DNA of 9,239 bases, taken from Lysobacterales bacterium. Its GTDB lineage: Bacteria > Pseudomonadota > Gammaproteobacteria > Xanthomonadales > SZUA-36. Under the pieces are notes generated by a model. The model saw only the letters and a list, made by a program, of their open reading frames with translations. It was not told the origin of the DNA and ran no database searches. The position numbers and the translations under genes are program-made. The DNA is taken from assembly GCA_009692275.1 (NCBI GenBank), contig SHZL01000099.1, forward strand, positions 1 through 9,239. The letters run 5' to 3'. Every line of letters starts with the position of its first letter. Within the stretch, counting starts at the first letter, position 1. Shown one piece after another: positions 1 to 5,662 of the stretch.

Positions 1-731
1 CCGGCCGTGAAGGCGAGCCGCCGACCGCAGCCGGGCAGTACCTGGTGGATGCGGTGACTGCCTACACTGCGTTCGAAGGCGCCCTGGCTGCGCTGTTTCA
101 CCGTGAACGCACCGGTGAGGGCCAGTTGGTCCAGGTGAATATGCTTGACGCAATTGCCACGCTTCAGATGCAGGAGTTGTCTGTGTTTACCGTGGGAGGA
201 AAGAAACAGACGCGTTCCGGCGAGCCACATGCGCACGTGTATATCCGGGCGCCGTATGGTGCTTTCGCAACCAGCGACGGCTTCATTATTGTTGCTTTTC
301 CCAAGCTCAGGACTTTGGGGGAAGCCATCGGCGAGGAAAGTTTTATCGGCATGGATGACGAAGTCGATGCCTGGACGCATCGCGATGAAATTTTTTCCAA
401 GACCCGGGACAAACTAAAAACAGGAACTACAGCACAGTGGCTGGGAATATTGGGTGAAGCCGGCATCTGGTGCGGTCCGGTATACGGCTACCAGGAGCTG
501 GTTGACGATCCACAAATCAGGCACAACGGAACTTTTGTCGAATACGATCACCCGACCGAGGGACGGGTTAAAACGCCAGGATTCCCGATCAAGTTCTCCA
601 AAACTCCATCTCGCGTAGCCCGTGGCGCCCCGCTCGTTGGAGAGCACACACGTGATATTTTAGCTGAAGCCGGCTACGACAAGGAAGCCATTGACCGCCT
701 GCAGGGCAGCGGCGTCGTCCATTGCGCATAA
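1..731 (+). CDS. CaiB/BaiF class III CoA transferase, 5' end cut by window edge
   Basis: The protein is the C-terminal 242 residues of a class III CoA transferase. The frame is open from base 3, so the start lies outside the window. The family moves CoA from a donor acyl-CoA onto a carboxylic acid through an aspartyl-CoA intermediate in the cytosol. The segment GQYLVDAVTAY is followed by LFHRERTGEGQLVQVNMLDA, the usual family core. The Asp of MLDA, at bases 147-149, aligns with the catalytic Asp of formyl-CoA transferase and CaiB. Downstream the family's C-terminal pattern is intact: HNGTFVEYDHPTEGRVKTPG, then VARGAPLVGEHTRDIL near the end. The next gene begins 7 bases after the stop and a crotonase follows it, so this is probably one operon that activates and processes an acyl-CoA. 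The substrate cannot be read from the sequence. Confidence 0.93.
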   Translation, partial: GREGEPPTAAGQYLVDAVTAYTAFEGALAALFHRERTGEGQLVQVNMLDAIATLQMQELSVFTVGGKKQTRSGEPHAHVYIRAPYGAFATSDGFIIVAFPKLRTLGEAIGEESFIGMDDEVDAWTHRDEIFSKTRDKLKTGTTAQWLGILGEAGIWCGPVYGYQELVDDPQIRHNGTFVEYDHPTEGRVKTPGFPIKFSKTPSRVARGAPLVGEHTRDILAEAGYDKEAIDRLQGSGVVHCA

Positions 732-738
732 CAGGGTA

Positions 739-1869
739 ATGCGGGCCTACCATGCCATAACATGGGATCATCCGCGGGGGCTCAATGCACTGTCTGCGGC
801 AGCAGGGTTGCTTGGCGCCAACGACGGTTTGTCCATTTCCTGGGAAGCTCACTCCCTGGAGCAATTTGAGTCCCACTCGATAGCAGACCTTTGCCAAAAG
901 TACGATCTCGTTGTCTTCGATCATCCGCATGTCGGCGAAGCAATCCAAAATCAGTGCTTGCTCCCGCTCGAGGCGGTCTTCCCCCAGGAGTTCATGGAGT
1001 ATCTGCAAGCCAAAGTTATCGGACCCTGCTTCTCAAGCTATTTCTATGCTGGAAAGCACTGGGGCATCCCGGTTGACGCGGCAGCACAGGTCATGGTGGT
1101 ACGCCCAGACCTCCTAGCTGACGAAGCCCCCGCCACCTGGGAGCAAGTACTCTCCCTATCGAAAAGAACCGCTGCAGTGGCGCTACCGCTGTCTGGGCCA
1201 CACGCACTGTTAAGTTTCATGTCCATTGCAGCGGCCGCGGGTGAGCCCCCGGCCACCGCGGATCCGGCTGAGTTCATTACACCTGCGACGGGTGCGAAGG
1301 TGTGGGACCTCATGCGTGACCTGGTGTCTCGCAGCCCGGCGGGAAGTCTTGGCCAGAACCCGATCGGGATTCTGAACCACATGAAGCATCATGAAGACGT
1401 CATTCTGTGTCCCCTGGTTTATGGATATGTCAATTACTCCGTGCCGGCAACGGGTAACGCCCTGCGCTTTATCAATGCGCCCTGTTTCGCGCAAGTCGGG
1501 CGGCCGGGTTCGACACTTGGCGGAACTGGAATCGGCATTTCAGCCCGCTGTGAATGGTCCTCTGAACTTGAGAAGCACCTGGTATGGTTGGTGAGTGCGG
1601 AGGCCCAGAATCGCTTCATTCCATGCCATGACGGCCAACCCAGTTTGCGATCCGCGTGGAGTGACCCCGCCATTAATGCACGCACAGGGAATTTCTTCAG
1701 CAACACCGCCCTGACACTGGAGACGGCCTATGTGCGACCAAGGCATGCGGGTTACATCGGGTTTCAAAACCGGGGCTCAGCCATGCTCAGAGAGTCGTTT
1801 ACCGGTAGCGATACCGCCGCCACCGTGATTGGTAAATTACAATCCTTGTACACTGCCAGCCGTGCTTGA
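739..1869 (+). CDS. Solute-binding-protein-like protein without signal peptide
   Basis: This 376-residue protein resembles family 1 extracellular solute-binding proteins of ABC transporters. It starts MRAYHAITWDHPRG, passing straight into the first strand. Around residues 56-66 it has YDLVVFDHPHVG. At about 105-124 it has AGKHWGIPVDAAAQVMVVRP, the usual hinge and ligand-pocket signature of these proteins, and PATWEQVLSLSK follows. There is no hydrophobic signal peptide, either from this ATG or from the in-frame TTG at 691, which would add 16 non-hydrophobic residues. I chose ATG 739 because it lies just past the CoA transferase stop (7-base gap) and begins at the conserved TWDHPRG segment, though only a weak AGGG precedes it at short spacing. 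No permease or ATPase gene is adjacent. It probably acts in the cytosol, perhaps as a ligand-binding partner or a repurposed enzyme in acyl-CoA metabolism. Its function is unknown. Confidence 0.8.
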   Translation: MRAYHAITWDHPRGLNALSAAAGLLGANDGLSISWEAHSLEQFESHSIADLCQKYDLVVFDHPHVGEAIQNQCLLPLEAVFPQEFMEYLQAKVIGPCFSSYFYAGKHWGIPVDAAAQVMVVRPDLLADEAPATWEQVLSLSKRTAAVALPLSGPHALLSFMSIAAAAGEPPATADPAEFITPATGAKVWDLMRDLVSRSPAGSLGQNPIGILNHMKHHEDVILCPLVYGYVNYSVPATGNALRFINAPCFAQVGRPGSTLGGTGIGISARCEWSSELEKHLVWLVSAEAQNRFIPCHDGQPSLRSAWSDPAINARTGNFFSNTALTLETAYVRPRHAGYIGFQNRGSAMLRESFTGSDTAATVIGKLQSLYTASRA

Positions 1870-1956
1870 GCCCCTCGCGCATGTGACATGAGGCGTCAAG
1901 CGTAGGGCACGCATGCGCAAGCAGCATGACGAAAGCGGAATAAAAAGGAGAAAGCA

Positions 1957-2727
1957 ATGACTGATGAGATTCTTTTCGAAGTAACAGGCCAGGTTGCGAC
2001 CATTACGATCAACCGTCCACAGAAGCTGAATGCGGTCACAGCGGAAATGTCAAACGCCATGGTCGCTGCCGTCTCGGACTGTAATGCGAATGACAGCATT
2101 CGTTGCATCATTGTAACCGCAGCGGGCACCAAGGCTTTTTGTGTGGGCTCCGACATCCTTGAGCTCGACAAGTACCAGACGCCCTGGCAATTTCGCAACC
2201 GTTCAGACTATTGCGATGCGCTGCGTACCTTGCTGAAACCATCGATATGCGCGGTCAATGGCTATGCTTTGGGCGGGGGCCTGGAAACTGCCATGACCTG
2301 CGACATTCGCATAGCATCGGAAAACGCCCGCTTCGGCGCACCGGAAATCAAACTGGGCTGGATAGGCGGAGGGGGTATGGCAGTACAGCTGGCGCACTCT
2401 ATTGGCATGTCAAATGCGGCCTTGATGCTCATGACCGGTGATTACGTTTCTGCAGAAAAAGCGCTGGCCTGGGGTTTGGTAAGCGAACTCGTCCCTGCCG
2501 ATGAATTGATGGAGAGGGCACGGACTATTGCCCACCTCATCGCCAGGCGAGCCCCGATTGCCGCTGAAACCGCAAAGCTGAACCTGAAAGCTGCGTATTC
2601 CATGTCCGTTGAAGAGGCCATGCATTACGAACGCGACCTTCAAACCATCTGCTTCGCGACGGCTGACGCTCGCGAAGGAATTGCGGCTTTCAAGGAGAAA
2701 CGAGAGCCGGTATTCAGGCGCCGCTGA
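1957..2727 (+). CDS. Enoyl-CoA hydratase/isomerase (crotonase superfamily)
   Basis: This 256-residue protein has the usual crotonase length and fold markers. VATITINRPQKLNAVT begins at residue 13, AFCVGSDILEL (60-70) forms the first half of the CoA pocket and oxyanion hole, and NGYALGGGLETAMTCDIRIA spans 101-120. FGAPEIKLGWIGGGG covers 126-140. Glu110 and Glu130 match the two catalytic glutamates of classical enoyl-CoA hydratase (Glu144 and Glu164 in the rat enzyme), so hydration or dehydration is plausible. The C-terminus AFKEKREPVFRRR is the standard family tail. A strong AAGGAG at 1945-1950 sits 6 bases before the ATG. The gene follows the solute-binding-like gene after 87 bases on the same strand and presumably shares a pathway with the CoA transferase. 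The pairing recalls CaiB and CaiD of carnitine metabolism, but the true substrate is not evident. Confidence 0.93.
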   Translation: MTDEILFEVTGQVATITINRPQKLNAVTAEMSNAMVAAVSDCNANDSIRCIIVTAAGTKAFCVGSDILELDKYQTPWQFRNRSDYCDALRTLLKPSICAVNGYALGGGLETAMTCDIRIASENARFGAPEIKLGWIGGGGMAVQLAHSIGMSNAALMLMTGDYVSAEKALAWGLVSELVPADELMERARTIAHLIARRAPIAAETAKLNLKAAYSMSVEEAMHYERDLQTICFATADAREGIAAFKEKREPVFRRR

Positions 2728-2785
2728 GGCGGCCGATAGCAGTTTCTTCCTGCGCTGACGGCTCAGCAGCCAATCAGATTGTGCG

Positions 2786-2818
2786 TTAAGGAAGCTCTGA
2801 ATGAATCAGTTTCCTTAA
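2786..2818. terminator. Hairpin between convergent genes, possible bidirectional terminator
   Basis: TTAAGGAA (2786-2793) pairs with TTCCTTAA (2811-2818), and inside it CTGA (2797-2800) pairs with TCAG (2806-2809) around a 5-base loop. The hairpin lies between the crotonase stop at 2727 and the convergent DUF2165 gene, whose stop codon falls within its right arm. The stem is AT-rich and lacks a long T tract on either strand, so the terminator role is an inference from position. Confidence 0.35.
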
Positions 2819-3295
2819 TCTCCAAATCTCAAAAACAGCAGAAAAAGAGAAAAGAGTGTCGCAATACGGAAAGCGGATTCAGTGCCGTTCCAGACTTCGG
2901 ACTGCCACATCAGAAACCACTCGCCACCCACGACGATAAAGCCACCAAACCACAGGCCGACACCCAGCAGCAATGCCAGCGAGGCGAGTGCTTTCTTCTG
3001 ACGAAACCGGTCTGCATCGTGCCGTGCTTGCCACATGGCAATGGTCGAAATCCACCCAAGAATTGCGATCAAGACCGCTGCCGCGATGATTGCTATGTAG
3101 CTGAGGTGATGGATAAGAGGCGAATGAATGCCACGCCACATCAGTCTGTTGCCGGGAAACGTCGTGTCCATGCTCAACACATGCTGCACGAACAGGAAAT
3201 TGGACTGGTAGTCCGTGATGTTGTTTAGCGCAACCATCGATGAATACAAAGTTGCAAGCGCCACCAGAAAAATCGCGCCGAGCCATGAAACCCAT
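2815..3295 (-). CDS. DUF2165 small integral membrane protein, probable frameshift near start
   Basis: This is a predicted inner-membrane protein of the DUF2165 family with about four hydrophobic helices and no known function. Diagnostic segments are MVALNNITDYQSNFLFVQHV, LSMDTTFPGNRLMW, and GGFIVVGGEWFLMWQSEVWNG near the C-terminus. The conserved frame is open from the stop at 2815 up to 3372, but its only upstream start there is a TTG with no ribosome binding site. In contrast, ATG 3293-3295 is preceded at 5 bases by GGAGGG. It reads MGFMARR and then lies one base out of frame with the family sequence IFLVALATLYSS. Removing one base near the T5 run (plus-strand A5 at 3268-3272) joins them into a 159-residue protein, about normal for the family. 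The gene lies downstream of the broken histidine kinase on the same strand. The identity of the protein is secure; whether it is translated intact is not. Confidence 0.82.
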
Positions 3296-3300
3296 GGTAT

Positions 3301-3306
3301 CCCTCC
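3301..3306 (-). promoter_or_regulatory. Ribosome binding site GGAGGG before ATG 3295
   Basis: On the minus strand GGAGGG lies 5 bases before the ATG at 3293-3295. It is the best start signal near the DUF2165 gene and is the main reason to suspect that the real start is in a different frame from the conserved domain. Confidence 0.6.
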
Positions 3307-3381
3307 CAGTACCCGCAGATTCGAGGGACATGATAGCGTTAAATGCCAAAATGTGAGCAGCTTCCCTGGCAAGCACTTTAT

Positions 3382-4496
3382 TTAGCGCCCCTCGTAAGGA
3401 ATACGGATGTTGATGGTCAGGCCATGGGGTTCGGTGTGGCTCAGCCGGAACGAATGCTGGCCGCCATAGAGTTCCAGCAGGCGTTCGCGGGTATTGCGCA
3501 GGCCCACGCCACTGGAATCTACAATCTGGCCGTTAATCAACTCGACTCCGGGGCCGTCGTCGGCAAGCTCCAGCTGCAGGTCACCGGCAATACCCGCGCC
3601 GCGATGCGCAGGTGGCCGCCTGCTTCGGCACGGGCAATCCCGTACTTGATGGCATTTTCCACCAGGGGTTGCAGCAACAGGCTGGGGATCATTGCTTCCT
3701 GCGCCTCGTCGCTGACATCGACCTGCAGCCTGAGGCGCTCCTCAAAGCGTACTTTTTCGATATCCAGATACAACTGTAATGCCACCAGTTCCTGTCTCAG
3801 CGTGACCCTCTGCATCGGGTCGCTGTCCAGTGAATAGCGCAGGAAACTCGACAGGCGCGTGACCATGCGGTTGGCCAATTCCGTTTGCTGCTCCAGCACC
3901 AGGGTGGAGATGGCATTGAGAGTATTGAACAGAAAGTGGGGATTGAGCTGGTAACGCAGCATTTTCAGCTGGGCCTCATGCGCCATGGCCGCCGATTTCA
4001 GCGCGCTTTCCCGGACTTCCTGGAAAATGCGGTAGTACTTGATGGCGAAGTACAGGGCGCTCCAGGCCAACATGACCGTCCAGCCCGAAACATAGCCTTC
4101 CAGGAAGGAGACTTTCTCATACATCTCCGTGGCGGTGGGCCCCATTTTCTCCGCCCAGGCCTCCATGTCCTCACTGGTTTCGATCCAGTGGTAATACAGG
4201 TAGGCGCGGCTACTCATCCACACATAGCCGGCGGCAAAACTGCCGGCGAAAAAAGCCACTAGCTGAAGCCATGCGGCCTTTTGCCACAACAAGTGCTACA
4301 GAATGCGCAAGCCCAGGCTGAGTATCACGGCTATGGTGGTTATGGCGGCCACGTAGTAGCCGTAATGCGGCGCAATCTCTTCCAGCACCACCACGGAAAA
4401 ACCGTACTTGCCAATAAGGCCCCAAGCCGCCAAGCCGCCAAGTTGCAACACCCAAAACAGATGCCGCGGTTGCTCCAGCCAATTGCTGATTTTCAT
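3382..4496 (-). pseudogene. LytS-type sensor histidine kinase, disrupted by TAG and frameshift
   Basis: Read through its lesions, this is a membrane histidine kinase of about 371 residues (His_kinase PF06580 plus HATPase_c). Residues 1-66 (MKISNWLEQPRHLF onward) hold two hydrophobic segments and end at an in-frame TAG (4296-4298). The same frame continues HLLWQKAAWLQLVAFF, with two more membrane segments, a helical linker, and LRYQLNPHFLFNTLNAIS, whose His (codon 3936-3938) is the predicted phosphorylation site. The N box PSLLLQPLVENAIKYG follows. After HLRIAAR the frame runs out at 3537. One base added in the plus-strand CCC at 3593-3595 restores AGDLQLELADDGPGV, SSGVGLRNTRERLLELYGG and the end NIRIPYEGR, with stop TAA at 3382-3384. 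All kinase boxes survive, so decay is recent, or these are sequence errors. No LytTR response regulator is adjacent. The ribosome binding site before 4496 is weak. Confidence 0.85.
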
Positions 4497-4524
4497 CCGG
4501 CAATTCTACAGGCTAAGGTTGACT

Positions 4525-4560
4525 GAAACGCCGCATTTCGTCTGGACAATGCGGCATTTC
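4525..4560. terminator. Inverted repeat between methyltransferase and kinase genes
   Basis: GCCGCATT (4530-4537) pairs perfectly with AATGCGGC (4548-4555) around a 10-base loop. Beyond one mismatch, GAAA (4525-4528) pairs with TTTC (4557-4560). It lies in the 133-base gap after the methyltransferase stop and before the kinase start, both on the minus strand. There is no clear T tract, so it may be a weak terminator or a regulatory element for the kinase gene rather than a classical terminator. Confidence 0.45.
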
Positions 4561-4629
4561 AACCTGTTGGCGGCTCGTTCTGCCGAACCTGCAGAATATT
4601 CTCTTGCTCAGTAGCCTGCCGGATTTTGC

Positions 4630-5493
4630 TCAATAACCCACTTTGGGGGGTTTGCGGAATTTGAGGGTCATGCGGTTGGACTCACCAATGGCCTTCATCT
4701 GCGCTGTGAGTTCCGGGTTGTCCTTACTGGTGGCCAACGAAGGAGGCAAACGCCAGACGATATCGTCCGGGCCAGGCTGGTCTTTCGGGTTCTCGTTGAT
4801 GGCGCTTTCGGCCACGAACTCAAAGCCGGCATCCTGCATGGCCTTCATGAGGAAGCTTTTTTTCAGGTAGCCGTGCGATCCGTCGGCAAATTCAGCGGAA
4901 CTGTCTTCCGGCGCCTGGTGCTGGACGATGCCCACGATGCCACCGGGCTCCAGGATGTCGAAGGCGTTTTTCAAAGCCGTGTCGAGGAAGGCCCCGTCCG
5001 CATTGAACCGCGTCATGTTGTGCAAGGCGCGAATAAACAGGACGGCATTGGCGGTACCCTTGAACGATTCCGGCATGTCGCCAAACACAAAGGCCGAGAC
5101 AGGGGCGCCGTTTTCGCCAGCCCAGGTTTGCGCTTCTGCGGTCCACGTGCTTACCCAGGTCTTCTTCTCTGCCATGAATTCCGGGGTGACCCATTCGAAC
5201 TTGGGATGCATGTTGAGGGCGTAATCTACCCCAATGAGCGAGCCATCCTGGCCGAGATAAGGCAACAGGATTTTCGTATACCAGCCTTCTCCAGGCAGGG
5301 CCTCAACCACGTTCATCTCGGGCACAATGCCGAAGAATTCCAGCGTCTGTTGTGGGTGACGCCACTCATAGCGCGCCTGGACATCTGGAGGTTGGGCGGC
5401 CAGGATTTGGGCCAGGCGCTCCGAATCGGCATCAGCGGCAAATACGCTGGCGGAAAACGCCAGGGAGATCAGTAAACCTGAATACTTACGCAT
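4630..5493 (-). CDS. Exported class I methyltransferase-like protein (COG4798 type)
   Basis: This 287-residue protein starts with a signal peptide, MRKYSGLLISLAFSASVFAA, with likely cleavage after residue 19 or 20. The rest is a Rossmann methyltransferase-like domain. Motif I is MNVVEALPGEGWYTKILLPYL (60-80), GSLIGVDYALNMHPKF is the second strand region, and NAVLFIRALHNMTRF and DILEPGGIVGIVQHQAPED are later strands. The C-terminal IGESNRMTLKFRKP is typical of the COG4798 predicted methyltransferases. I chose ATG 5493 because GAGGA (plus-strand 5501-5505) lies 7 bases upstream and a signal peptide begins there; the frame stays open to 5652, but that extension has no family character. SAM is not normally available in the periplasm, so the substrate and even the methyl transfer activity are uncertain. 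The gene is 170 bases downstream of the amidohydrolase on the same strand and may be co-transcribed with it. Confidence 0.88.
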   Translation of the reverse strand: MRKYSGLLISLAFSASVFAADADSERLAQILAAQPPDVQARYEWRHPQQTLEFFGIVPEMNVVEALPGEGWYTKILLPYLGQDGSLIGVDYALNMHPKFEWVTPEFMAEKKTWVSTWTAEAQTWAGENGAPVSAFVFGDMPESFKGTANAVLFIRALHNMTRFNADGAFLDTALKNAFDILEPGGIVGIVQHQAPEDSSAEFADGSHGYLKKSFLMKAMQDAGFEFVAESAINENPKDQPGPDDIVWRLPPSLATSKDNPELTAQMKAIGESNRMTLKFRKPPKVGY

Positions 5494-5662
5494 AAACGAA
5501 TCCTCATTAAACCAAAAAAAAGGAGAAATTCTACTGAAGTGTACTGCATTTGTGGCTTCCCTTTTCCGGTCCGGGGCCGCCCTCGACCGGCGGAGTAAAA
5601 CTCGCGGCAGGACGAACCAACGGGTGCAGCCCAATGGCGTCAACAGCCGCAAACCAAACGTG

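Noticed and set aside
2779..3228. Plus-strand 149-codon open frame
   Set aside because: It is antisense to the DUF2165 gene, has low-complexity composition with no family signature, and has no ribosome binding site of note.
5514..5521. T8 run on the minus strand as a terminator for the amidohydrolase
   Set aside because: I found no stable hairpin immediately before it, and it lies just upstream of the methyltransferase start. The 6-bp stem at 5566-5590 is too far away and has a long loop.
5494..5652. Extension of the methyltransferase upstream of the signal peptide
   Set aside because: The extra 53 residues have no family match and would bury the signal peptide, while ATG 5493 has a good ribosome binding site.
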